A stretch of DNA of 64,000 nt from Spirochaetota bacterium (lineage in GTDB: Bacteria > Spirochaetota > UBA12135 > COTS27): positions 761,580 through 825,579 of the forward strand of contig AP019861.1 of NCBI GenBank assembly GCA_013426755.1, written 5' to 3'. Numbering within the stretch: the stretch's first letter is position 1; each line of letters begins with the position of its first letter. Below the pieces are notes generated by a model. It saw only the letters and a list, made by a program, of their open reading frames with translations. It was not told the DNA's origin and made no database searches. A program made the position numbers and the translations under genes. Shown piece by piece: positions 56,792 to 64,000 of the stretch.

Positions 56792-59700
56792 CTATAAATC
56801 CTGACATTCAGTGGGAATAGGTGTGATGTATTGTCTGGTGGCACAGGCAACTGTTTTTAGCCGTGGATACATATTGACCGTGAAAACCCAGTTTGTCGAC
56901 GTATCCCAACCCGAGTAAAAAGTTCCAGAACGAAGTTGTGCTGTGGTTTGTGCGGTTAGATTGGTCGTTACAATAGGAGGCATGGCACTGCTGTCATCAC
57001 TGCCAACACCTATAGTTTCTGTGGAGACACTGCCCCGTACGGTAAGTGTCGCATCACTACTGAAATAAGAAGCTTCAACGCCATCACCATTATTTATGAA
57101 AATAATGATATTATTACTGATGGCTTCAATGCCATTGTTACCGATAAATAGACCTACGTGTGTACTTCCTGAAACATTGCCTGTCACATAAGCATTAGTG
57201 ATACTGCCATCATCATTTTTTCCAACTAAGCCGCCTACATCATTAGCTCCTGAAACAGTGCCTGTCGCATAAGCATCGGTAATAGTAGCGTTACTGTCAT
57301 TGCCGCCAACTAAACCGCCTACTCCTGCATGACCTGAAACAGCGCCTGTAGCGTATGACTGACTGACCGTAGAGCCATAATTCCATCCAACCAAGCCACC
57401 CACAGTATTATAACCCGAGACTCTACCCGTCGCATAGGAATTACTGATAACAGAACTGCCACCACTGTTGTCTCCGATATTGACTCCGACTAATCCACCT
57501 GCGCTGGTTCTTTCATTTGTACTTATAGAAACAGTGCCTGTCGCATACGTAGTGGTGAGGCTACTGTTTTGATTCCATCCGACTAAGCCTCCTACATAGG
57601 AACCAGGGGCTGAAACATCGACTGCGGCATAAACATTAGTGACGGTGGCGCTATCTTTATTAACTCCGATCAATCCTCCTACATAAGAACGCAGCGAACT
57701 AGCGCTTGAAACACGACCTGTCACATAGGAATCACGGATGCTGGAATTACTGTTAAATCCAACCAGCCCTCCTACGTTAATGTCTCCCGTAATAGCAACA
57801 TCGATTAGCGGACAGTTCTCGATTGCTGCATTAGAAGTAGAACCGAATAATCCTATATAATCAGTAGTAGGTCTATTAATATAGAGACCGGTAATAGTAT
57901 GACTCATGCAGTCAAACGTTCCTGAGAAATTTTTATCTTTCCTCCCAATAGGAATAAAACCAGTTCTACTAGCCGTTTGACTCCATGGCAAGCCTGCTAA
58001 TCCCATATCGATATTAGTGGTTACTTGATAAAAGCTAGTGCTAAAAGTGGTCGTGTAGCTCGGGTCTTGTTTTTGATTATTGCTGTAATTAACAATATAA
58101 GAGACAAGTTCTAGTTTGGCGGCATTGTCTATTTGGAAGGCGTTATTGCTATCTACACCTGTGCCTGCAAAGTTAGTTGTTGTACATGGGGGAAATTCTA
58201 TATTAACAGTGAAAGTAGAATCGATAACATTGCCATTGCCGTCTGCTATAGTAACGGGTTTAGAGATTATGTAGTTATTGATTGCGTTTCTCTCATCACG
58301 AAATCTATCATAATAAGCAGGAAAAACGGTGACCACACCACCTAATCTTGCAGGTAGCACCTCTGCTATACTAGGTTCTAGTATTTGACAGCGATTTGTG
58401 ACCGTGATACTTCCTCCTGTTTCAATCGTTACTGGACTGTTCATAATATCACTACTTGTGATTTTTAGCTGGGTGACCTCGGGCATGAAACGAATAACGA
58501 TCGTATGAGAAACGGACAATGAATGACTTGTGATCGTTACGGGGTCTAGCGTTATATCACTGCTCATAATTCCAGCGGGGTCGGTAAAGGTTATGGCTGT
58601 GCTTGGATCTGCGGTGTACATCGATGACGGAGGGGTTATGGTGAGTGTCCCTGGTGTTCCCGTTCCGCTCAGATTTGAAAAACCTGATACAGTAATAGTC
58701 GCTCCTTCGATAGCAATGTCTGTTTCAGGCGCTCGGACACCGTTAAACGTAGCGTTAACGTGAGAGGGTTGTACGGGTGAATTGTAGGCAAGAAGGCTGA
58801 TTGTTACTTTGTAAGTTTGAGCATTGGTGGGGCGACTGGTTTCTCTAAGGGTAAAAGTCCCTACTTCACTTGTTGTAATAGCGGATATCCCCTCGTTATC
58901 TGGATCAGAGAGGCTGTCAAATTCTAAGACTTCGTACCCAGTGGGAGGGAAAGTGCTTGCGTTTGTCGTTAGACTGAGACTTCCAGTTGGGACATTGGTT
59001 AGGTTTCCTGTGATAGAAAGGGTTGTATTATCTAATGAAAGCATAGTGGTGGTCTGCCCTTCGTAATTTACCCCCGTGATATAAGTCATGAAGTTCGTAG
59101 CTGTGAACCATTCATTAACAGGAGCGCCGCTAAAACTAACTTCTAAGGCATACGTGGTAGGGACAGTCTTTCCTTGATCGATAATAGAAAAAGTGGAGGT
59201 AGAAAGCATTCCGAGACCAGGAGAAAAGCCTGCGGGTTCAGTAAGCGTAATACTGAGATTGCCAGTAGGCGGGGATAAAGTGAAGAGGTTTGGTTGAGGA
59301 GCAATATTGACTCTGTATGTTTTTGCTATACCTCCTGTATTTGTGGTATTGGTTAGACCTGTGATAGCGATAATAGGATTGTCTGTGCTATCCTTTCGAT
59401 CTGTGAGGGTTATGCTTAGTCCATTTATGGGGTTATTATCTGCGGTATCTATAACGGCGATGTGAATGTTCGGTGTGAAGCGCATGAGCGCCGATAGTGA
59501 GATGGGAGCAATGGTGTACGATTGGCTATTTTGTTCAGAGGTGGTTTCTGTGATCGTGAATGTAGACACGTCAGGAGTAAATGTAACGGCATCGGTCTTC
59601 GCTCCGTCTGGATCGGGAAGGTCAATGCGATCAGTCGGAGTTACTTTAAAGCCTGGTGGGAGAGATGTTATACGGATAGCGCCTGAACCGTCTGCTGTAT

Positions 59701-60301
59701 TTGTAAGGCTTGAGAGCGTAACTGTATTATCATCACTTAGTGTGAGGGTAGCTGATTGTGAGGCAAAAGAGGCCGTGAGATAGGTAGCAAGCGTATCTTT
59801 TGTGAACCAGTCCTTAACAGGAGCACCGCTAATAGATGTTTTTAAGGTGTAATACGAAGCCGTGTTATCTGAATTAAATGTTACGACTAGTGTATTTGTA
59901 GCCTTCTCTGGAGCAATAAGCTGTGAAACTCCGATGACAAGGTTAGGTGGTACTGTCGTAATGTCCGTTGTCTGGTCAATGTTTAAAGTCCAGGCAGGAC
60001 GTTCTCCTGTCACATTATTAACAAATCCTGAAAGAAGTAATGTAGTTTGCTTAGGGTCAGTACTATCGGGTGTTACGGTCAATTCACTAAGAGCAGGATT
60101 GCTGGTTTTGATTAGTTGTGCCAGAATGTCAAGTTTGTCTGTGGATGTGAGCGTATTATCAGTCGTCCTCGAAGCACAACTTAAGAATATCAAAAGATAA
60201 AAAAATATGAAAATACCGCTTAATTTACAATATCTATTGGTGAAATAGCTATTTTTAGCATGGCGTGGTGCATTGTTGGTTTTTTGTTTCACTGCAGTCA
60301 T
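56792..60301 (-). CDS. Large GLUG-repeat lipoprotein, probable surface adhesin
   Basis: A 1169 aa exported protein with a long N-region and lipobox FLS-C42. Residues about 50-650 contain several copies of a beta-rich module of about 100-130 residues with SGFVNNVTG-, FTIT/FTLRETS- and VSFSGAPVNEWF-like phrases. The C-terminal part (about 820-1065) has eight GLUG motifs (IGGLVG, VGGLVGFN, VGGLVGWN and one degenerate VGLFIG), each followed by SxITxSYATGxVSG-like text. GLUG proteins are mostly surface proteins of unsettled function. The ATG at 60301 follows TTAGGAG. It has a promoter 60 bp upstream but no poly-C tract, unlike its paralogues. Confidence 0.85.
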   Translation of the reverse strand: MTAVKQKTNNAPRHAKNSYFTNRYCKLSGIFIFFYLLIFLSCASRTTDNTLTSTDKLDILAQLIKTSNPALSELTVTPDSTDPKQTTLLLSGFVNNVTGERPAWTLNIDQTTDITTVPPNLVIGVSQLIAPEKATNTLVVTFNSDNTASYYTLKTSISGAPVKDWFTKDTLATYLTASFASQSATLTLSDDNTVTLSSLTNTADGSGAIRITSLPPGFKVTPTDRIDLPDPDGAKTDAVTFTPDVSTFTITETTSEQNSQSYTIAPISLSALMRFTPNIHIAVIDTADNNPINGLSITLTDRKDSTDNPIIAITGLTNTTNTGGIAKTYRVNIAPQPNLFTLSPPTGNLSITLTEPAGFSPGLGMLSTSTFSIIDQGKTVPTTYALEVSFSGAPVNEWFTATNFMTYITGVNYEGQTTTMLSLDNTTLSITGNLTNVPTGSLSLTTNASTFPPTGYEVLEFDSLSDPDNEGISAITTSEVGTFTLRETSRPTNAQTYKVTISLLAYNSPVQPSHVNATFNGVRAPETDIAIEGATITVSGFSNLSGTGTPGTLTITPPSSMYTADPSTAITFTDPAGIMSSDITLDPVTITSHSLSVSHTIVIRFMPEVTQLKITSSDIMNSPVTIETGGSITVTNRCQILEPSIAEVLPARLGGVVTVFPAYYDRFRDERNAINNYIISKPVTIADGNGNVIDSTFTVNIEFPPCTTTNFAGTGVDSNNAFQIDNAAKLELVSYIVNYSNNQKQDPSYTTTFSTSFYQVTTNIDMGLAGLPWSQTASRTGFIPIGRKDKNFSGTFDCMSHTITGLYINRPTTDYIGLFGSTSNAAIENCPLIDVAITGDINVGGLVGFNSNSSIRDSYVTGRVSSASSLRSYVGGLIGVNKDSATVTNVYAAVDVSAPGSYVGGLVGWNQNSSLTTTYATGTVSISTNERTSAGGLVGVNIGDNSGGSSVISNSYATGRVSGYNTVGGLVGWNYGSTVSQSYATGAVSGHAGVGGLVGGNDSNATITDAYATGTVSGANDVGGLVGKNDDGSITNAYVTGNVSGSTHVGLFIGNNGIEAISNNIIIFINNGDGVEASYFSSDATLTVRGSVSTETIGVGSDDSSAMPPIVTTNLTAQTTAQLRSGTFYSGWDTSTNWVFTVNMYPRLKTVACATRQYITPIPTECQDL

Positions 60302-60367
60302 TAACTCCTAATTCTTAAAAAACTAATTAAAATGGTTATCAAATTACAAATTTAACCATTCCCACCT

Positions 60368-60396
60368 ATTATACAATGAATAAAAGGAAACATCAA
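60368..60396 (-). promoter_or_regulatory. Promoter of the large GLUG gene
   Basis: -35 TTGATG (60396-60391), a 17-bp spacer and -10 TATAAT (60373-60368), giving a leader of about 60 nt before the ATG at 60301. Confidence 0.6.
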
Positions 60397-60445
60397 TGCC
60401 CAGGACAATTATCCTAAGCGCCAAGAAAAAATAGATATGCTGCTC

Positions 60446-60483
60446 TTCCCTGCAGCAGTGTTATACATAAGTGCTGCAGGGAA
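60446..60483 (-). terminator. Hairpin after the first phase-variable GLUG gene
   Basis: TTCCCTGCAGCA and TGCTGCAGGGAA form a perfect 12-bp stem with a 14-nt loop, about 53 bp past the stop codon. No T run follows at once. A copy with one mismatch lies at 62446-62483, after the second paralogue. Confidence 0.5.
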
Positions 60484-60535
60484 TGATTTATTAGAGCGAG
60501 TTGTGTAGTGCTTATTGGACTACTTTTTTAAGGAA

Positions 60536-61993
60536 TTAAGGATTCTCACAAGGCGTAGAACTGGGGTCTGCGTGCTGCCAATTAGGACAGGGGACATTGT
60601 CAAGAGTAGGATAATTGTCCCCTGGAAAACTCCAGATGTCTGTATCCCAGTTTACATAGACCGTAGTGCCTGGTGCGGCTGCATTTGTCATGGTGGCGGT
60701 ATTTCTGCCTTCACCTAGGGGAGTAAACGTGCTTGGTTGTTGTCCTGTTGTTTCTGTATCGAAGTAAGATGCTGTTACTGAGCCTGCAAGACGCCCAGGC
60801 ACTGCTAATCCTCTTGTTGAAAACATATCGGGTACGGTAGAACCACCACGGACAGGACCCGTAGCATAAGAGTTGATGATAGACCCCATAAAATGCTCTC
60901 CAACTAACCCCGCTACGTATTGTCTTCCTGATACAGCTGCTGTTGAATAAGAGTCAGAGATGGTGCCTAAATTATTTCCTACGAGACCTCCACCGACTGT
61001 TCCAAGATAAAAAGAAACAGCGCCCCGCGAATAGGATTGACGGATCGTTCCGCTATTGTTTCCAACTAGACCGCCTATGCCTGGACCACCTCGTTCAAAT
61101 CGTAAAGAGTAGTTGAAGTTACCGCTGCTAAAAGAGCGTTCGACAGTACCTGGTGCTTCTAAGGAGCCGACTAGACCGCCGATATTTGATATTCCTGTAA
61201 CGCTAGCAGAAACGAGACCACAGTCCATTATGGTTCCAGTGGCAAAACCAAATAACCCACTATTAGGACTACTGTGATTGATATATAGATTAGAGATGAT
61301 ATTCTTATTACAATTAAACGTGCCACTGAATTTTGAGTTGTCAGTCCCAATGGGAGTGAAACCAGCGGCGGCTGTTTGAGAACTCCACGGAGCATTGGTG
61401 ATGCCTAAGTCAATGTTAGAGATGAGAGAGTACGTATCATCTGCGTAAATGGAATTGGGTTGATTGACAAGGGTAGAGACGAGAGCGAGGTGCATATCAT
61501 CACTTATCTGCCATGGGTCGGTGGGTGTTCCTGAGCCACTTAAGGCGGCTAGGGAGCATTCTTGAATGACGACATTGAAAGTGAATGTATAGGAGGTTTC
61601 ATTGTTCCCTGCGAGAACGACTTCTACAGCGTTAGTGTTGTTGGCTGGTGTGGAAGCATCGAAGTATGGGCTCGGTGGTGTAGTGGGATTGAAGGTGGTC
61701 GTGAAAGCTGTCGTGGGCTCATCTTCTAAGAGGACGGTTACGTGAGCTAAACTGAACGTTTGGCAAGGTTTGACTTGTGCGATTTGGCTATTGTCATCGA
61801 CGGTAACAGAAATGGAAGTTTCAATATTTTCTGCACTACTGATAGAAAGGGTCGGGCTAGGTGGTTGCGGTATGGAAGTTGTGTCCGATGAAGGAGAACA
61901 ACTTGTAAGGAAGAGTAAAAAGAGAGTTAGAAGAGCAAGTCCCTGTTTGAGAAATCTCCATAATTTACAGGAAAATTGGGGGGGGGGTAGCAA
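60536..61993 (-). CDS. GLUG-repeat lipoprotein, phase-variable (poly-C tract, out of frame with its ATG)
   Basis: A 485 aa reading frame with a hydrophobic segment and lipobox FLTS-C32, Pro/Thr/Ser-rich linker, a beta domain and four GLUG motifs (IGGLVGS, IGGLVGNN, GGGLVGNN, VAGLVGE, about residues 255-370). The only in-frame start is TTG at 61993 with no Shine-Dalgarno. A consensus AGGAGG with ATG at 62093 lies in another frame. The run of ten C between them (61978-61987) decides whether that ATG joins this frame: C9 or C12 would, C10 does not. So the copy sequenced here looks switched off, or low from TTG. The C-terminal half resembles that of the next gene upstream. Confidence 0.85.
   Translation of the reverse strand: MLPPPQFSCKLWRFLKQGLALLTLFLLFLTSCSPSSDTTSIPQPPSPTLSISSAENIETSISVTVDDNSQIAQVKPCQTFSLAHVTVLLEDEPTTAFTTTFNPTTPPSPYFDASTPANNTNAVEVVLAGNNETSYTFTFNVVIQECSLAALSGSGTPTDPWQISDDMHLALVSTLVNQPNSIYADDTYSLISNIDLGITNAPWSSQTAAAGFTPIGTDNSKFSGTFNCNKNIISNLYINHSSPNSGLFGFATGTIMDCGLVSASVTGISNIGGLVGSLEAPGTVERSFSSGNFNYSLRFERGGPGIGGLVGNNSGTIRQSYSRGAVSFYLGTVGGGLVGNNLGTISDSYSTAAVSGRQYVAGLVGEHFMGSIINSYATGPVRGGSTVPDMFSTRGLAVPGRLAGSVTASYFDTETTGQQPSTFTPLGEGRNTATMTNAAAPGTTVYVNWDTDIWSFPGDNYPTLDNVPCPNWQHADPSSTPCENP
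61978..61987 (-). repeat. Poly-C (C10) tract, candidate phase switch
   Basis: Ten G on the + strand, i.e. C10 on the coding strand, located between the strong ATG and the signal peptide. From ATG 62093 the frame reads through 41 codons and stops at TAA (61967-61965) in the present state. Removing one C or adding two restores the lipoprotein frame. Confidence 0.9.
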
Positions 61994-62090
61994 GATAAAT
62001 ACTACGTGCCCCTGATCCCGTTGATATGATATTTGTTTGCGTGGTTGAGTGCGATTGGGTGAAGAGTGTATTTGAGATAGTAGTAGTAGT

Positions 62091-62106
62091 CATTTTGGTT
62101 CCTCCT
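62091..62106 (-). promoter_or_regulatory. Consensus ribosome-binding site and ATG of the phase-variable gene
   Basis: On the minus strand AGGAGG (62106-62101), a 7-nt spacer, then ATG (62093-62091) followed by four ACT codons (Thr). The best Shine-Dalgarno in the window. Confidence 0.8.
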
Positions 62107-62214
62107 GAATAGATTTAAGAAAGTACTATTTGTTTTTTGGGGCTGGCTCTGTCAATCATTTAATAATGGTTAGGTTAAATTTATAGCCAGAGTACCACAA
62201 TATATTGTACTATT

Positions 62215-62245
62215 ATTATAATAACATGAAATAGACAGTTGTCAA
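62215..62245 (-). promoter_or_regulatory. Probable promoter of the phase-variable GLUG gene
   Basis: TTGACA (62245-62240) followed by TATTAT at 62223-62218 (16-bp spacer) or TATAAT at 62220-62215 (19-bp spacer), about 120 bp upstream of the ATG. A 12-bp palindrome, ACAATATATTGT, lies just downstream (about 62197-62208). Confidence 0.5.
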
Positions 62246-62297
62246 GTCAATTTTAATCAATTTTATTAAAATTTATTGAAATTGAGATAAAAAAGAC

Positions 62298-62542
62298 TCA
62301 TTAACTCCTAATTCTTAAAAAACTAATTAAAATGGTTATTAAATTACAAATTTAACCATTCCCACCTATTATACAATGAATAAAAGCAAACATCAATGCC
62401 CAGGATAATTATTCTAAGCGCCAAGAAAAAATAGATATGCTGCTCTTCCCTGCAGCAGTGTTATACATAAGTGCTGCAGGAAATGATTTATTAGAGCGAG
62501 CTGTGTAGTGATTGTTGGACTACTTTTTAAGGAGTTAAAGAC
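62298..62542. repeat. Second copy of the GLUG intergenic block with an orphan start
   Basis: Near-identical to 60298-60535, including the promoter (62396-62368), the Shine-Dalgarno AGGAG and the ATG at 62300, but here the ATG opens only a short frame of about 11 codons. It marks where a duplicated GLUG gene lost its body. Confidence 0.75.
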
Positions 62543-64000
62543 TTAAGGATTCTCACAAGGCGTAGAACTGGGGTCTGCGTGCTGCCAATTAGGACAGGGA
62601 ACATTGTTAAGAGTGGGATAATTGTCCCCTGGAAAACTCCAGATGTCTGTATTCCAGTTTACATAGACCGCAGTGCCTGGTGCGGTTGCATTTGTCATGG
62701 TGGCGGTATCTCTGCCTTCACCTAGGGGAGGAGTGCCTGGTTGTTGTCCTGTTGTAACTGTATCGAAGTAAGATGCTGTTACTGAGCCTGGAGGATTCCC
62801 AGGCACTGCTAATCCTCTTGTTAGAGTTGGTTCGAAGCCGGCAGAACCACCACGGACAGGACCCGTAGCATAAGAGTTGATGATAGACCCCATAAAATGC
62901 TGTCCAACTAACCCCGCTAAGTATTGTCTTCCTGATACAGCTGCTGTCGAATAAGAGTTAGAGATAGTGCCCCTATTAACTCCTACGAGACCTCCACCGA
63001 TTGTTCCAAGATAAAAAGAAACAGCGCCCCGCGAGTAGGATTGACGGATCGTTCCTCTATTGCTTCCAACTAGACCGCCTATGCCTGGACCACTATTTCG
63101 TTCAAATCGTAAAGAGTAGTTGAAATTACCGCTGCTAAAAGAGCGTTCGACAGTACCTGGTGCTTCTAAGGAGCCGACTAGACCGCCGATATTTAACATT
63201 CCTGTAACGCTAGCAGAAACGAGACCACAGTCCATTATGGTTCCAGTGGCAACACCAAATAACCCGCTATTAGGGCTACTGCGATTGATATATAGATTAG
63301 AGATGATATTCTTATTACAGTTAAACGTGCCACTGAATTTTGAGTCGGCAGTCCCAATGGGAGTGAAGCCAGCGGCAGCTGTTTGAGAGCTCCACGGTGC
63401 ATTGGCATTGCCTAAGTCAATGTTAGAGATGAGAGAGTACGTATCATCTGCGTAAGTGGAACTGGGTTGATTGATAAGAGTAGAGATGAGGGCGAGGTGT
63501 ATATCGTTACTTATCTGCCATGGGTCGGTGGGTGTTCCTGAGCCACTTAAGGCGGCTAGGGAGCATTCTTGAATGACGACATTGAAAGTAAGCGTGTAGG
63601 AAGTTTCATCGCTACCTGAGAGAACGACTTCTACAGCGTTAGTGTTGTTGGCTGGTGTGAAAGGATCGAAGTATGGGCTCGGTGGTGTGGGAGGATTGAA
63701 AGTGGTCGTGAAAGCTGTCGTGGGCTCACCTTCTAAGAGGACGGTTATGTAGTCTAGAAGGAAAGTTTGGCAAGGTTTGACTTGTACGACTTGGCTGTTG
63801 TCATCGACGGTAACAGAAATGGAAGTTTCAATATTTTCTGCACTACTGATAGAAAGGGTCGGGCTAGGTGGTTGCGGTATGGAAGTTGTGTCCGATGAAG
63901 GAGAACAACTTGTAAGGAAGAGTAAAAAGAGAGTTAGAAGAGCAAGTCCCTGTTTGAGAAAACCCCATAATTTACAGGAAAATTGGGGGGGGGGGGGGGG
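62543..64000 (-). CDS. Second GLUG-repeat lipoprotein with poly-C tract (5' end outside window)
   Basis: Tandem paralogue of 60536-61993. The frame is open from the stop at 62543 up to the poly-C tract at the window edge. It includes the same lipobox FLTSC, linker and four GLUG motifs. Between the GLUG start and the poly-C the two copies have no net length difference (a constant offset of 2007 bp), only substitutions and none creating a stop. The region codes for a protein of about 485 aa plus whatever lies before the tract. Poly-C is at least 16 long (63985-64000) and continues out of the window. Confidence 0.85.
   Translation of the reverse strand, partial: PPPPPQFSCKLWGFLKQGLALLTLFLLFLTSCSPSSDTTSIPQPPSPTLSISSAENIETSISVTVDDNSQVVQVKPCQTFLLDYITVLLEGEPTTAFTTTFNPPTPPSPYFDPFTPANNTNAVEVVLSGSDETSYTLTFNVVIQECSLAALSGSGTPTDPWQISNDIHLALISTLINQPSSTYADDTYSLISNIDLGNANAPWSSQTAAAGFTPIGTADSKFSGTFNCNKNIISNLYINRSSPNSGLFGVATGTIMDCGLVSASVTGMLNIGGLVGSLEAPGTVERSFSSGNFNYSLRFERNSGPGIGGLVGSNRGTIRQSYSRGAVSFYLGTIGGGLVGVNRGTISNSYSTAAVSGRQYLAGLVGQHFMGSIINSYATGPVRGGSAGFEPTLTRGLAVPGNPPGSVTASYFDTVTTGQQPGTPPLGEGRDTATMTNATAPGTAVYVNWNTDIWSFPGDNYPTLNNVPCPNWQHADPSSTPCENP
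63985..64000 (-). repeat. Poly-C tract of at least 16 at the window edge
   Basis: Sixteen consecutive G on the + strand to the last base. It is the same position, relative to the lipoprotein, as the C10 tract of the downstream paralogue. The different length shows that the tract changes by slippage. Confidence 0.95.

Larger units (their letters stand above)
60302..60535. other. Spacer between GLUG genes
   Basis: A 234 bp gap holding, on the minus strand, a 12-bp hairpin and then the promoter and Shine-Dalgarno of the large GLUG gene. The whole spacer is repeated at about 62302-62542 with few changes. Confidence 0.8.

Noticed and set aside
62543..63235. Second GLUG gene as a truncated 230 aa gene starting at MDCGLVS
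   Set aside because: The same frame stays open upstream through the lipobox to the poly-C tract; the internal ATG is not the start.

Overview
The window is about 64 kb of low-GC bacterial chromosome, roughly three quarters coding. It carries a Na+-NQR gene tail, split dcw-type cell-wall genes, a galactoside-use locus, a tRNA-Trp/secE/nusG/rplKAJL/rpoBC block, a znuACB importer and a set of GLUG-repeat surface lipoproteins. The outer-membrane-type protein, the lipoboxes and the form of EF-P and the RNA polymerase genes fit a diderm, and I lean towards a spirochaete-like lineage. That placement rests on remembered family resemblance and is only a moderate-confidence inference.

Layout. 1-4.8 kb: end of nqrE, then nqrF, apbE and nqrM on the + strand (the sodium-pumping NADH:quinone oxidoreductase and its two maturation factors), followed by rmuC. 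6.5-9.7 kb (-): a probable beta-barrel protein, miaA and an RNA polymerase omega-like gene. 11.8-17.3 kb (-): murD, ftsW and murC, separated by 300-400 bp gaps. 17.7 kb: efp. 18.4-32.7 kb: a galactoside locus with a solute-binding lipoprotein, GH42 beta-galactosidase and ABC ATPase (-), two permeases and a GH4 alpha-galactosidase (+), and then an SMP-30 lactonase, a KDPGal-type aldolase, a sugar-dehydrogenase-type SDR and a PhyH-type dioxygenase (-). Together they look like import, hydrolysis and partial oxidative catabolism of galactosides. 33.4-48.5 kb (+): tRNA-Thr, tRNA-Trp, secE, nusG, rplK, rplA, rplJ, rplL, rpoB, rpoC and an unknown gene. 49-52.3 kb (-): znuA, znuC and znuB, with two duplicated promoters that carry a palindrome in the spacer. 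52.3-54.8 kb: a gene-free block of tandem repeats, including seven 96-97 bp units that each contain a hairpin. 54.8-64 kb: a TPR-like lipoprotein (+), then three GLUG-repeat lipoproteins (-).

Two themes stand out. First, the last two GLUG lipoproteins are tandem paralogues with a poly-C tract (C10 and at least C16) between an ideal ribosome-binding site/ATG and the signal peptide. At C10 the ATG frame misses the protein by one base, so this looks like an on/off phase-variation switch. Second, nearly every long intergenic gap holds its own private, decaying tandem repeat. Several core enzymes (ApbE, GH4, MurD, MurC, MiaA, GH42, the aldolase, ZnuA) carry low-complexity or minisatellite insertions in loops while keeping their catalytic motifs. 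This suggests an unusually slippage-prone genome that tolerates repeat expansion.

Other points worth a look: miaA has no ATG, GTG or TTG start and appears to start at AUU; RpoB carries an inserted CxxC...CxxC zinc-ribbon-like segment; and a 30-nt T run lies between the two tRNAs.
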